Positions 46,722 through 56,546 are shown, counted from the first letter of the stretch. The stretch is DNA of 64,000 nt from Paenibacillus sp. PL91 (GCF_012935325.2 NZ_JABBYG020000016.1:62001-126000), one strand, 5' to 3'. The notes: generated by a model not told the origin, from the letters alone. Program-made: numbers and translations.

Positions 46722-47624
46722 ATGAATCAAACGTTGACAAAAAGAAAAAAATTGAAACTCGAAAGTGACACAGGTTGGGGATACGCGTTTATCGCAGTAG
46801 CACTTATTGCGTTTTCTTTATTTACCGCATATCCAGTAATTAATGCTTTTATTATCAGCTTACAAGAATATCGTCCATTAGGGTCCACTTATGTCGGCCT
46901 GGAAAACTTCGTTAACTCATTTTCAGATGAACTTTTCTGGAAAGCATTGAGAAACACATTAGTGTATACGCTACTAACTGTTCCATTTAATATTTTTCTA
47001 TCATTCTTAATTGCAATTTTGATTATACCTTTCAAGAAAAGAACACAAACAATCTTTAAAGCAATATATTACTTGCCAGCTGTAGCATCAGGTGTAGCGC
47101 TTGCTGTTGTATGGCTGTGGATTTTCGATCCGTTAAAATCAGGTATTGCCAATCAGGTTGTAGGATTTTTTGGAATTACGAATCAAAACTGGCTTGGTTC
47201 CAGTGCAACTGCCATGTTTTCACTTGTATTAATGTCGTGGCTATCAAGTCATGGTACAGCCATAATTATCTATCTAGCTGCATTACTCGGTATTGATAAC
47301 AGCTATTATGAAGCAGCTGAAATTGACGGCGCGACTTTCTTGCAAAAGCTTTGGTTTATCGTCGTTCCTTTCCTTAAGCCAACAACGCTATTCCTACTTG
47401 TTACAGGTGTCATTGGTTCCTTCCAAGTATTCCAAAACGCTTATCTTATGACAGGCGGTGGACCAGACCATGCAACAACAATGGTAGGATTGTTAATATT
47501 TAACAATGCGTTCACATATTTTGAGTTTGGTGAGGCAGCAGCACAATCATTACTTCTAGCAGCGATTATCGCATTTATTTCATATCTTCAATTTAAGTTT
47601 TTGGGTAAAGATATAGAATACTAG
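46722..47624 (+). CDS. Sugar ABC transporter permease (MalF-type)
   Basis: A 300-residue membrane protein with six helices and the permease EAA loop EAAEIDGATFLQKLWFIVVP (about residues 203-222), which docks the ATPase. N-terminal GWGYAFIAVALIAFSLFTAY and LKSGIANQVVGFFG segments match MalF/UgpA-type sugar permeases. GAGAGG precedes ATG 46722. It pairs with the next gene to form the membrane channel. Confidence 0.92.
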   Translation: MNQTLTKRKKLKLESDTGWGYAFIAVALIAFSLFTAYPVINAFIISLQEYRPLGSTYVGLENFVNSFSDELFWKALRNTLVYTLLTVPFNIFLSFLIAILIIPFKKRTQTIFKAIYYLPAVASGVALAVVWLWIFDPLKSGIANQVVGFFGITNQNWLGSSATAMFSLVLMSWLSSHGTAIIIYLAALLGIDNSYYEAAEIDGATFLQKLWFIVVPFLKPTTLFLLVTGVIGSFQVFQNAYLMTGGGPDHATTMVGLLIFNNAFTYFEFGEAAAQSLLLAAIIAFISYLQFKFLGKDIEY

Positions 47625-47641
47625 GAAAGGGGCAGGATACT

Positions 47642-48502
47642 ATGGGTTTGTTCAACAATAACATAAGAAGCAAAGGGTATCTGTTCGTCCGTAATGGTCT
47701 AATCATTACGTTCCTTATCCTATTTGCCGCAGCTACCATTTTCCCGATTTACTTTATGATCATTTCCTCGTTCGGTGATCCGGTAGAAGCCGGTGCAATG
47801 AGCTATTCTATCATCCCGTCGAAGATTTCATTTGAATCATATAAATTCTTCTTTAATTTCAGCCCACATTCATGGGATTGGTTAATGAACTCATTTATTG
47901 TGGCAGCGTGTATTACGGTATCTAACGTATTCTTTGCTACACTTGCAGGATATGCTTTTGCAAAAATGAGATTTAAAGGGAAAAACATTTTGTTCGCTAT
48001 TTTGCTAGGATCTATGATGATACCTGGTCAAGTAACACAGGTTCCACTATATATATTGATCGTAAATATTTTTGAATTACAAAATACGTATACAGCGTTG
48101 ATTATGCCAAGCATAGTAACGGTGTATAACATTTTCTTGGTTAAGCAGTTCATGTCTTCCATTCCAGTTGAAATTATTGAGGCTGCTAAAATCGAAGGTT
48201 GTTCTCAACCTAAAATCTACTGGCATATCATTATGCCTCTATCCAAAACAGTGATGGCCGTACTAGCTATCCTAACGTTCATGGCAGCATGGAATGACTT
48301 CTTCTGGCCATTCCTAGTAACGAATACAATGGATATGCAAACGATTCAGGTTGGCTTGAAAAACTTCCGCTTTGCGAATACTACTTACTTTGCACCAATG
48401 ATGGCAGGTGCAACCATTTCTGCAGTTCCAATGTTTATTTTGTTCTTCAGTTTACAAAAATACTTCCTTGAAGGGGTAACGGTTGGAGCGGTGAAAGGTT
48501 AA
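47642..48502 (+). CDS. Sugar ABC transporter permease (MalG-type)
   Basis: A 286-residue six-helix permease with the EAA loop EAAKIEGCSQPKIYWHIIMP and the typical C-terminal QKYFLEGVTVGAVKG. It lies 17 bases after the first permease behind AAAGGGG, and its stop overlaps the anmK start (TAATG). That overlap ties import directly to anhydro-MurNAc phosphorylation. Confidence 0.93.
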   Translation: MGLFNNNIRSKGYLFVRNGLIITFLILFAAATIFPIYFMIISSFGDPVEAGAMSYSIIPSKISFESYKFFFNFSPHSWDWLMNSFIVAACITVSNVFFATLAGYAFAKMRFKGKNILFAILLGSMMIPGQVTQVPLYILIVNIFELQNTYTALIMPSIVTVYNIFLVKQFMSSIPVEIIEAAKIEGCSQPKIYWHIIMPLSKTVMAVLAILTFMAAWNDFFWPFLVTNTMDMQTIQVGLKNFRFANTTYFAPMMAGATISAVPMFILFFSLQKYFLEGVTVGAVKG

Positions 48503-49722
48503 TGGACAAACAATCAAAAGTCGAAGTAACATACTTGGTTGGCTTGATGTCTGGTACATCAGTAGATGGTATTGATGCAGCGGTAATTAAACTTTCTCCA
48601 ATGCCGGAAAAAGAGCATGGAGTAGAGATTGAATTACTGGCTTTTGAGAACACTCCTTTTCCGATGCAAGTTAGAAACGCAATATTTGAGCTTTTTGATC
48701 TGGCTAACGCTACGATTGATAAGGTTGGCACATTGAATATGTGGCTTGGTGAATTATACGCCCAAGCCACATTATCCGTTATAGGGAAATGTGGACTTGC
48801 GCCATCACAAATATTTGCAGTAGGATCACATGGTCAAACGATCTATCATGCACCGGAAGAGAATATTATGGACGGATATAACCTGCATTGTACGGTTCAA
48901 ATTGGCGATGGTGCAGTTATCGCGAATCGCACAGGAATTCCTTGCGTATCAGACCTTCGAGTCGCTGACATGGCAATGGGCGGACAAGGAGCGCCGTTAG
49001 TACCATTTACTGAATATTTATTGTTTAACAATCCAGAGAAAACACTTCTGCTGCAAAACATTGGAGGAATAGGAAATGTGACTGTTCTTCCTGCAAATGC
49101 CTCGCCGGAACAGGTATTTGCTTTTGATACTGGTCCTGGAAATATGATTATCGATGGGCTTGTATCGCAATTATATGCGCCAATGACGATGGATGTTGGC
49201 GGTGGAATTGCTGCGAGCGGTCAAGTGATTGATGAGCTTTTGAAATGGATGCAGCAAGATGAATATTATACGATGCCTTTGCCGAAATCGACAGGCAGAG
49301 AACGATTTGGTAAACAATACGTTGCACTAATTAATGAATTGATGGAGGCTAATAACTGGAAAGCTGAAGACGTTATTGCAACAGCTACACACTTAACAGC
49401 ATGGAGCATCGTCGATAGCTATGAACGTTATATTGCGCCACAGTATCAAGCTCAGCAATTGTTAATTGGTGGCGGTGGTAGCTATAACAAAACGTTATTG
49501 CTTGATTTGCAGCAATTATTTGCACCCTATAAGGTGCAGGTGCTGACGCAGGAGGATATCGGAGGCAATAGTGATGCTAAGGAAGCAATTGCTTTTGCTG
49601 TGCTAGCGTATTATACGATGAAGCGCTTGCCAAACAATATTCCACCAGTAACTGGAGCTTCTCAGCCAGTAGTAATGGGCAAAATTTCTTGGCCCTATCT
49701 TGGACGTTCACAGGAGGTTTGA
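48502..49722 (+). CDS. anmK: Anhydro-N-acetylmuramic acid kinase AnmK
   Basis: Opens the 1,6-anhydro ring and phosphorylates to MurNAc-6-phosphate, the MurQ substrate. GLMSGTSVDGIDAAVI at the N-terminus, GSHGQTIYH, QNIGGIGNVTVLP, FDTGPGNMIIDGLV and LIGGGGSYNKTLL are AnmK motifs. The 406 residues are slightly longer than in E. coli. ATG 48502 overlaps the permease stop. Its presence means the cell expects anhydro-sugars made by lytic transglycosylases. Confidence 0.93.
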   Translation: MDKQSKVEVTYLVGLMSGTSVDGIDAAVIKLSPMPEKEHGVEIELLAFENTPFPMQVRNAIFELFDLANATIDKVGTLNMWLGELYAQATLSVIGKCGLAPSQIFAVGSHGQTIYHAPEENIMDGYNLHCTVQIGDGAVIANRTGIPCVSDLRVADMAMGGQGAPLVPFTEYLLFNNPEKTLLLQNIGGIGNVTVLPANASPEQVFAFDTGPGNMIIDGLVSQLYAPMTMDVGGGIAASGQVIDELLKWMQQDEYYTMPLPKSTGRERFGKQYVALINELMEANNWKAEDVIATATHLTAWSIVDSYERYIAPQYQAQQLLIGGGGSYNKTLLLDLQQLFAPYKVQVLTQEDIGGNSDAKEAIAFAVLAYYTMKRLPNNIPPVTGASQPVVMGKISWPYLGRSQEV

Positions 49723-49725
49723 ATG

Positions 49726-50694
49726 ATGCAAATCAGACCCTTTTCAATGGAAGATCTTTCTGCAGTTGTAGAGCTTTGGAATCGAGAGGCTACAAAATAT
49801 GACTACAAATCATTTGCAGAGCGAGAGTTTCAAGACACATTCATTGATCATCCTTATTTCGATGCTCAATGTATATGGGTAGGCTGTAATGAAAAAGGTA
49901 TTGTTGGTTTTGCAGCTGGCTGTACTGGTGATGATCTCCCGCTTGGAGATGTGGCCGGCTATATTACGAGTGTTATTATTGATGCCGATGTCGCTTTTCT
50001 AGAACTTTACGATGCTTTTCTATTAGGTATAGAAAAAAGATTCCAACAACTTGGGAAAAGCCAAGCGGAAGTATTGTTTTTTAACCCCATTAAGCTGAAA
50101 TGGAATATTCCAAGTGCGCCGCAGCATGAGCACAATAATGCCCCAGGCATCAGTAAGGACCAGCCATTATACGACGCTTTAATCGCTAGAGGATACGTGG
50201 ATCGAGCGACGCAATGCGGCATGTACTTAAGACTCGGAAACTTTACTGTTCCTGAAGATATGATAAGCAAAGAAGATAAAGCAAATCGTAAAGGCTATCA
50301 TGTTACTCCTTATGCCCCTGCTTTGCATAATGGGCTTGAAGCAACGCTTGCTGCCCTGCAAAATCCGCAGTGGGAAAAGGATGTTGTATCGTGTGTGAAG
50401 GATGGCGCACCTCTCGTAGTAGCTGTGAATGGGAACGAGGTTGTTGGCTTTGCAGGTCCGATTATTTCACAATCCAATGGTCGAGCATTTTTTTGCGGTA
50501 TCGGTGTTCACCCAGAGCATGAGGGTCATGGTCTCGGCAGTGTATTATTTTTCCGAATGGTCGAAGCTTTTCAAAATGCGGGCTGTCAATATATTTCTTT
50601 ATTCACTGGCAGTAATAATCCGGCTCTTCGAATCTATCAAAAAGCAGGATTTAATATTGAAAAACAATTTTCTATATTGCGGAGGGAACTATAA
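49726..50694 (+). CDS. Double-GNAT acetyltransferase, substrate unknown
   Basis: About 322 residues with two GNAT-like halves. The N-terminal half starts IRPFSMEDLSAVVELWNREA but has a weak acetyl-CoA loop, while the C-terminal half has a good one (GIGVHPEHEGHGLGSVLFFR) and ends GSNNPALRIYQKAGF. ATG 49726 is eight bases after AGGAGG; ATG 49723 is only five. It lies inside the MurNAc operon, so acetylation of an amino sugar is possible, but the sequence does not show the substrate. Confidence 0.78.
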   Translation: MQIRPFSMEDLSAVVELWNREATKYDYKSFAEREFQDTFIDHPYFDAQCIWVGCNEKGIVGFAAGCTGDDLPLGDVAGYITSVIIDADVAFLELYDAFLLGIEKRFQQLGKSQAEVLFFNPIKLKWNIPSAPQHEHNNAPGISKDQPLYDALIARGYVDRATQCGMYLRLGNFTVPEDMISKEDKANRKGYHVTPYAPALHNGLEATLAALQNPQWEKDVVSCVKDGAPLVVAVNGNEVVGFAGPIISQSNGRAFFCGIGVHPEHEGHGLGSVLFFRMVEAFQNAGCQYISLFTGSNNPALRIYQKAGFNIEKQFSILRREL

Positions 50695-50696
50695 AG

Positions 50697-51401
50697 ATGA
50701 GCGAAAAATTAACCGTATTAGCAATTGGAGCGCATGTTGGTGATGTGGAACTAGCATCCGGTGGTGTACTGGCTAGTCATAGTTTAAAGGGAGACCGCAT
50801 TGTGACACTAGCATTAACTGCAGGTGAAAGAGGTGTGCCAGCAGGACAGGATATGGAGGAATACCGTCAGCAAAAAGTGAAAGAGGCGGAAGTATTTGCT
50901 GATAGGCTTGGCGGTGAAGCCATTGTATTTGATTATTGTGACGGGGAGCTGCCTGACAATCAACAAGTTCGTATGGAGGTTTGTGATGTTATTCGTCGCG
51001 TGAAGCCAAACATTATTATTACACATTGGAAAAACAGTATGCATAAGGATCATGCGCTAACGCATCATATCGTTAACGATGCTCGTTTTTTCGCAAGCCT
51101 GTCATCCTTTGAACGGGATCTTCCTGCTCACTTTGCAGCAAGACTATATTATTCCGAAAACTGGGAAGATGCTGTTGATTATGTCCCTTACCTATACGTG
51201 GATTTCGATCAAGCGGCATATGATCTATGGATTGATGCTTTAAGCAAACATTGGTTTGTGACGAATAGCAAATCTTTCAAATATATGGATTACTATAAAG
51301 CATTAGCAGTTATTCGCGGCTGTGAAGCAAGAAAAACATATGCAGAAGCCTTTATGGTGCCTGCTGAAACGATGAAGGTTAGACAATCTAGTCTTTGGTA
51401 A
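50697..51401 (+). CDS. PIG-L/LmbE-type deacetylase with altered active-site motif
   Basis: A 234-residue LmbE-fold protein. Family members deacetylate N-acetylglucosaminyl compounds with zinc bound by AHPDD and a downstream H. Here the motif is AHVGDVEL: the His and second Asp remain, but the first Asp, the usual catalytic base, is Gly. The second metal region NSMHKDHALTHHIV is intact. GGAGGG precedes ATG 50697. The operon position suggests an amino-sugar substrate; activity cannot be assumed. Confidence 0.8.
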   Translation: MSEKLTVLAIGAHVGDVELASGGVLASHSLKGDRIVTLALTAGERGVPAGQDMEEYRQQKVKEAEVFADRLGGEAIVFDYCDGELPDNQQVRMEVCDVIRRVKPNIIITHWKNSMHKDHALTHHIVNDARFFASLSSFERDLPAHFAARLYYSENWEDAVDYVPYLYVDFDQAAYDLWIDALSKHWFVTNSKSFKYMDYYKALAVIRGCEARKTYAEAFMVPAETMKVRQSSLW

Positions 51402-51432
51402 CAGCAAGAGATCAGCTAGGAGGCAACTTTAA

Positions 51433-52575
51433 ATGGTGTTAAATGGAATCGATTCTATTACGAAGTATCGTCATTTGTTTGAGGGTAAGCGCGTAGGGTT
51501 AATTACGACACCGACAGGGCTTACAAAAGATTTTGAATCAACGATTACAATTTTACATGAAAACTTTAATCTTACTGCGATGTTTTCACCTGAGCATGGT
51601 GTTCGCGGAGATTTGGATGCAGGGGCACTAGTAGAGACGTATATGGATCCTTTTACGAATGTTCCGGTCTATAGCTTATACCGTAAAGACTCCAAGCGTT
51701 TAACAAAGGAAATGCTGGATGAAGTAGATATCGTTGTGTACGATATTCAAGATGTTGGTGTACGGTATTACACATTTATTTATACGATGCTGTATGCACT
51801 TGAAGATTGTGCTAAGGCAGGCGTGGAATTTGTTGTTCTTGATCGTGTGAATCCGCTTAACGGGGTAGACGTGGAAGGGAATATTTTAAAGCCTAACTTC
51901 AAATCATTTGTTGGAAATTACGAGCTAGCTGTTCGATACGGCCTAACAGCAGGTGAAGTAGCAATGATGGCAAATGATCAAATGAATTGGAATGCATCGC
52001 TTCATGTCGTTCGTTTGGAAGGCTGGGAACGGAGCATGTCCTTCCCGGATACAGAATTAACTTGGGTTCATCCTTCACTTGGGATGCCGCGATATGAAAC
52101 AGCGTTATTATATACAGGTACATGCTTATTTGAGGGTACAAACTGCTCCGAAGGACGCGGTACATCGTTCCCATTTGAAATGATTGGCGCTCCCTTCATT
52201 CAAGCGCAGCAATTGGCAGATGAGATGAACGCCAAACGAATTCCAGGTGTGCATTTCCGTCCTGTTCATTTCAAGCCGGCGACATCTAAGCATACTGGCG
52301 AGCTATGTGGCGGGGTACAAATATATATTACGGACTTCCAAATGATGAAGCCCTTAGAGGTTGGCGTAACCTTATTATTCACGATAAGAGATTTGTATGA
52401 GCCATTTTCATTCCTGCCTCCTGTGAAAGAGGGCTCACGCCCATTTATCGATTTGCTGGGCGGAGACAGCATGTATCGTACGGAAAATATTCAAGCAAAG
52501 CAGCTGCTTGAACAGTTTGCAGAGGAAAGCAAGCAATTTGCAGAAATGAAACAGCAATATCATTTATATCGCTAG
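51433..52575 (+). CDS. namZ: DUF1343 exo-beta-N-acetylmuramidase NamZ
   Basis: DUF1343 proteins (B. subtilis YbbC/NamZ, GH171) remove MurNAc from the non-reducing end of peptidoglycan fragments. Blocks KRVGLITTPTGLTKDFEST, FSPEHGVRGDLDAGA, VDIVVYDIQDVGVRYYTFIY, LDRVNPLNGVDVEGN and FEGTNCSEGRGTSFPFE match over the whole 380 residues. No signal peptide is seen, unlike the secreted B. subtilis enzyme, so it may act on imported disaccharides in the cytosol. AGGAGG precedes ATG 51433. It is next to nagZ, as in B. subtilis. Confidence 0.92.
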   Translation: MVLNGIDSITKYRHLFEGKRVGLITTPTGLTKDFESTITILHENFNLTAMFSPEHGVRGDLDAGALVETYMDPFTNVPVYSLYRKDSKRLTKEMLDEVDIVVYDIQDVGVRYYTFIYTMLYALEDCAKAGVEFVVLDRVNPLNGVDVEGNILKPNFKSFVGNYELAVRYGLTAGEVAMMANDQMNWNASLHVVRLEGWERSMSFPDTELTWVHPSLGMPRYETALLYTGTCLFEGTNCSEGRGTSFPFEMIGAPFIQAQQLADEMNAKRIPGVHFRPVHFKPATSKHTGELCGGVQIYITDFQMMKPLEVGVTLLFTIRDLYEPFSFLPPVKEGSRPFIDLLGGDSMYRTENIQAKQLLEQFAEESKQFAEMKQQYHLYR

Positions 52576-52592
52576 TGGATGGTGAGCAATGG

Positions 52593-54155
52593 ATGAAAAC
52601 AATAGAACAAATGAGCTTGCGCGAAAAGATCGGGCAAATGTTCGTAACAGGCTTCCCAACAACTGAGATATCTCCTGAGCTGAAGGAAGTAATCGAGCAG
52701 TATAAAGTTGGAAATATTATTTTATTTTCACATAATATCGAAAATAAATATCAATTAGGTGGGCTTGTAACTGAGTTGCAGCAATGGTTCACGACACATA
52801 CAGGCATCCCAGGCTTTATTACGATTGACCAAGAGGGCGGTCGAGTTACTCGAATGCCTAAGGACGCGACAAATGTTGCTGGAGCAATGGCCATTGCTTC
52901 TTCAGGACGACCTGAAAATGCGTATGCAGCAGGTAGAATGACTGCCAGAGAATTGAAAGCATTAGGTATTAATTTCAATCTTGCGCCAGTGATGGACATT
53001 AACAATAATGCCTTGAATCCCGTTATCAACGTTCGCTCTTATGGGGATTCTGCCCGGAAGGTATCACAGTACGGGATCCAAATGATGAAGGGATTGCAGG
53101 ATGGAGGCGTAATGTCCTCGCTTAAGCATTTTCCAGGTCATGGCGATACAAATGTCGATTCACATATTGGCTTGCCTACGATTGATAAAACGCTTGAGGA
53201 ATTAGAGCAGCTTGAACTGCTGCCGTTTAAGGCTGCAATCGAGCAAGGCGCTCAGGCCATTATGAGCGCACATATTTTATTCCCGCAAATCGAAAAGTCC
53301 GGCGTGCCGGGAACGATGTCTTATACGATTATTACAGAGATATTAAAAGAGAAATTAGGATATAAAGGTTTAGTTGTATCGGATTGTTTGGAAATGGATG
53401 CGATTAAACGCTATTATGGTACTGCAAAAGGAGCGTTAGGAGCCGTTAAAGCAGGTATTGATTTGGTATTCATTAGTCATACGCCTAAAACGGTTAAAGA
53501 AGCGATTCATTTGATAGAAGAAGCTGTAGCAATCGGTGATTTGGATGAAGCGGTTATTGATACAGCTGTTGCAAAAATTTTAGCTTATAAAGCCCAATAT
53601 GCGGCTATTGAGGAGCTGGATTACGAGATAGTTGGCTGCGATGTGCATCGCCGTGCGAATGATCTGATGCGTACGGAAACGATCTGCCGCATTAAAGGTG
53701 AGATTGAGCCCATTCAAACAGGTGATGAGCAGGTATTATTTATGGGCTCCTATTCCTATCGCACCGATCTTGCATCCAGCAGCGTGAATCAAGATCTTAG
53801 CTTCCCGCAATATATGGGTGAGCATTTTCATGCAGCGTATGAGATTATCGACATTGATCCGAGCGAGGAGCAAGTTAACGCTGCGCTGCAAAAGGTTGAA
53901 GGCTGCAAGCATGTTGTAATCGGCTTGTTCAATGCGCGTGAAAACAAAGGTCAGCTTGCGCTTGTACAGAAGCTGTTGGCAGCAGACTGTAAAGTAACGG
54001 CAATTACATTAGGCAGACCCTATGATTTAACATTAATCGAAGGTGAGTTCTGCGGAATTGCAGCATTTGAGTATACATTAGATGCATTCAAATCACTCAT
54101 TCCAATCCTAAATGGTGAGCTTACACCAACTGCCAACATTACGATTCAGCTTTAG
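52593..54155 (+). CDS. nagZ: Beta-N-acetylglucosaminidase NagZ (GH3)
   Basis: Removes GlcNAc from peptidoglycan fragments. The GH3 barrel has FITIDQEGGRVTRMP, the His-Asp acid/base loop KHFPGHGDTNVDSH and the nucleophile Asp in VSDCLEMDAI; a C-terminal alpha/beta domain (about residues 370-520) follows. ATG 52593 follows GGTGAG by seven bases; the frame also opens at GTG 52575 on the namZ stop. No signal peptide is visible. Together with NamZ it would break GlcNAc-MurNAc chains from both sides. Confidence 0.93.
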   Translation: MKTIEQMSLREKIGQMFVTGFPTTEISPELKEVIEQYKVGNIILFSHNIENKYQLGGLVTELQQWFTTHTGIPGFITIDQEGGRVTRMPKDATNVAGAMAIASSGRPENAYAAGRMTARELKALGINFNLAPVMDINNNALNPVINVRSYGDSARKVSQYGIQMMKGLQDGGVMSSLKHFPGHGDTNVDSHIGLPTIDKTLEELEQLELLPFKAAIEQGAQAIMSAHILFPQIEKSGVPGTMSYTIITEILKEKLGYKGLVVSDCLEMDAIKRYYGTAKGALGAVKAGIDLVFISHTPKTVKEAIHLIEEAVAIGDLDEAVIDTAVAKILAYKAQYAAIEELDYEIVGCDVHRRANDLMRTETICRIKGEIEPIQTGDEQVLFMGSYSYRTDLASSSVNQDLSFPQYMGEHFHAAYEIIDIDPSEEQVNAALQKVEGCKHVVIGLFNARENKGQLALVQKLLAADCKVTAITLGRPYDLTLIEGEFCGIAAFEYTLDAFKSLIPILNGELTPTANITIQL

Positions 54156-54167
54156 GGGGACATGAGT

Positions 54168-55085
54168 ATGGCATATATCGTTGGAATTGATGGGGGCGGC
54201 ACCAAGACAGCTGTCACAATTACCCATGACCAGGAAGATGCTTTATTAACCTTTACTGTAGGGCCTATTAATTATAATGGTGGTGATGCTGATGCTATTG
54301 CTGCCTCCTTTGAGGAAATTTTTAATCGAACGAAGCTCTACTGCACCAATTTAGAGGAAGTTACTCATATATGTATAGGAGCGGCAGGAGTAAGTAATCC
54401 GTTAGTAGCCCGTTTTTTGGAGAAGCATGTGAGAGATAATGATTACATGGGGCCATTAACGATTACTGGTGATCAAGAAACAGCATTATACGGAGCACAA
54501 AATGCGATGCAAGGCATTATTCTCATTGCCGGTACAGGATCGATTTGCTTTGGGGTGAATGAAAAGGGAGAGCAGCATCGCACAGGAGGCTTTGGCCATC
54601 TAATTGATGACGAGGGAAGCGGCTATTGCATTGGGCGTGATCTCTTGTCCATTTTGGTTCAAGCAGAGGACGGAAGAAAAACGAATACGATCATTCCAGC
54701 GCTAGTATACGAGCAGCTTGGGCTAAGTACTGTGAAAGAGATTATTGGCTTTGTCTATCATAAAAATACAACAAAAAAAGATATTGCGCAGCTCGCACCG
54801 ATTATGACGACAGCATGCGAGAAGGGGGATGCGCAGGCGCTAGAGCTAGCGGAGCAATGTGGAGCCAGTCTATTTGAGCTTGTGGTGCCTGTTATTGAGC
54901 GGCTAGAGTTATATAAAAGTCCGATTGCAATTGCAGGAAGCGTGCTGCAAAAATCTCGTTTCGTAAAAGATGCATTAGAGCGAAAGCTTGCTCAAAGCTA
55001 CCCGCAAACAAAGCTGATCTTGCCGATTAAGGATGCAGCCTATGGTGCTGTTTTGTTAGGAAGATCAAAAATGAATAACGATTAA
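54168..55085 (+). CDS. MurNAc/GlcNAc kinase (BadF/BcrA-type ASKHA, MurK/NagK-like)
   Basis: An ASKHA-fold sugar kinase of about 305 residues: phosphate-1 loop IVGIDGGGTKTAVTI, phosphate-2 ILIAGTGSICFGVNEKG and adenosine-region IAGSVLQKSR. The family includes N-acetylglucosamine kinases and the clostridial MurK that phosphorylates MurNAc and GlcNAc. ATG 54168 is seven bases after AGGGGGA. As the last gene of the cluster it supplies MurNAc-6-P and GlcNAc-6-P from the free sugars made by NamZ and NagZ, needed because an ABC importer does not phosphorylate. Confidence 0.87.
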   Translation: MAYIVGIDGGGTKTAVTITHDQEDALLTFTVGPINYNGGDADAIAASFEEIFNRTKLYCTNLEEVTHICIGAAGVSNPLVARFLEKHVRDNDYMGPLTITGDQETALYGAQNAMQGIILIAGTGSICFGVNEKGEQHRTGGFGHLIDDEGSGYCIGRDLLSILVQAEDGRKTNTIIPALVYEQLGLSTVKEIIGFVYHKNTTKKDIAQLAPIMTTACEKGDAQALELAEQCGASLFELVVPVIERLELYKSPIAIAGSVLQKSRFVKDALERKLAQSYPQTKLILPIKDAAYGAVLLGRSKMNND

Positions 55086-55105
55086 TAGTTAGCGTTATGC
55101 GAAAT

Positions 55106-55158
55106 AAGGGTGTGTCATAAGTCCGAGCAGTTTTGGACTTGCGACACACCCCTTTTTT
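55106..55158. terminator. Bidirectional terminator ending the MurNAc operon
   Basis: AAGGGTGTGTC (55106-55116) and GACACACCCCTT (55143-55154) with an inner AAGTCC/GGACTT stem, then six T residues. It lies between converging genes. Confidence 0.9.
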
Positions 55159-55196
55159 ATAAGCCATTAAGCAACATCAGTCGAAATGAAAATGGC

Positions 55197-56405
55197 TTAA
55201 AATTTGTCGGTCAAATAAAACACGGCCTGCTGTTTCGGGAATAGAGCTTGCAAAATGTTAGCATGTTCAACGCTATCCTTTGTTGCGCCTGCCGCATTAT
55301 AGCCGAACATCATATAAGTCATCAGATTACGTTCATCCACTTCTATCGGAACATAGGATTGAGCATGACTAACATCGGAAATGGAAAGCCGCTTCTGCTT
55401 GTAATCAAGGTATATATGATCCTCTCCGCATTGAAGCGCTATGTACAGTTCTTGATCTGCCATCAAGTCATTACCGTTAAGACGATGTTCCAATTCAGGC
55501 TGAAGCTTTTGGAATGTAGAATGTAGATTGATCATTTTCCACATCGCCGAATTAATTTGAATGGATTGTGCTTGATGTTGTTGATAATAGGAATATAGCT
55601 TATGATCCTCTGGCAGCATCGCTAATATTTGCTTTGCATTTGGGCGCAGCTGGCATAAGGCATGAAATAAGTGTTCAACACCGTCCGCGGCCTCGTTCAA
55701 ATACATGAATTCATTGATAAATACTTGTTCAGTATCCTTCTTTTCAATAATGCCATAAGCTACAATTTTTTTATTTCTGTGAAGAAGCAGACAGTCTGCT
55801 TTTTTCCATTCCGGCCAGCTTATTAGATCATTCCAGTATGTTTCATTACGGACTACGGTATAGGTGCGATTCTGATTGAACTGTTCATATATGAAACGGA
55901 TATCATTAAGATAACGAGGTTCAAAAGGAATGATTTCGTAACTGCTTTGCTGCTCGAAGCTTGCTTGCTTTTCAATGGCGTAAGCAGTCTCGGGAATAAG
56001 CCTCCAGCCAACCTTTTCATAAAACGCATGCTTACTAGCCAGAAGTAAACTTATATCATAATTGGTTTCTTTCATGTAGTCTGTTTGCGCATTAAGAATT
56101 TTGTGCGCAAGTCCCATTCCGCGATAATTTGGATCTGTACCGACGCTGCCCATTGCACCCGTTTTCAAGATCGCTTGACCGACTCTAATAGAAAGAGGAA
56201 AAATTTGTACATTAGCAGCAATCTTACCGTCGACCATCGCAAACCATGTTGTATCTGGCTCATATGCGCTGTCGAGGTCTAATCTTTCTTGGAAAAAAAC
56301 TCGGCCTACTGAAAAGCATTTATCTAAAATATCGTAAATCTTTTCAAGCTGTTCTCTAGTTGGCTGGTTCGTTACGATGATATTTTTGTCTGGTGCTGTC
56401 GTCAT
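55197..56405 (-). CDS. Eis-like GNAT acetyltransferase
   Basis: About 402 residues with the layout of Eis-type acetyltransferases: an N-terminal GNAT domain with GAMGSVGTDPNYRGMGLAHKIL, a second degenerate GNAT part and a C-terminal SCP2-like domain (about residues 300-400). The family acetylates amines on antibiotics, peptides or proteins. The ATG at 56405 follows AGGAGG within AAATG spacing on the minus strand. It converges with the MurNAc operon and is not obviously part of it. Confidence 0.83.
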   Translation of the reverse strand: MTTAPDKNIIVTNQPTREQLEKIYDILDKCFSVGRVFFQERLDLDSAYEPDTTWFAMVDGKIAANVQIFPLSIRVGQAILKTGAMGSVGTDPNYRGMGLAHKILNAQTDYMKETNYDISLLLASKHAFYEKVGWRLIPETAYAIEKQASFEQQSSYEIIPFEPRYLNDIRFIYEQFNQNRTYTVVRNETYWNDLISWPEWKKADCLLLHRNKKIVAYGIIEKKDTEQVFINEFMYLNEAADGVEHLFHALCQLRPNAKQILAMLPEDHKLYSYYQQHQAQSIQINSAMWKMINLHSTFQKLQPELEHRLNGNDLMADQELYIALQCGEDHIYLDYKQKRLSISDVSHAQSYVPIEVDERNLMTYMMFGYNAAGATKDSVEHANILQALFPKQQAVFYLTDKF

Positions 56406-56546
56406 CTTTCATTTCCTCCTACGTCGCAATGTTAGGGCGAATTTACATAGACTGAAAAAATGGGCTAATTATATTGGAAATTATTATCTTAATAAAAATA
56501 TTAATATTGAAAATAATTTTCGTCAATAAAGGAGCGTGAACATCAT

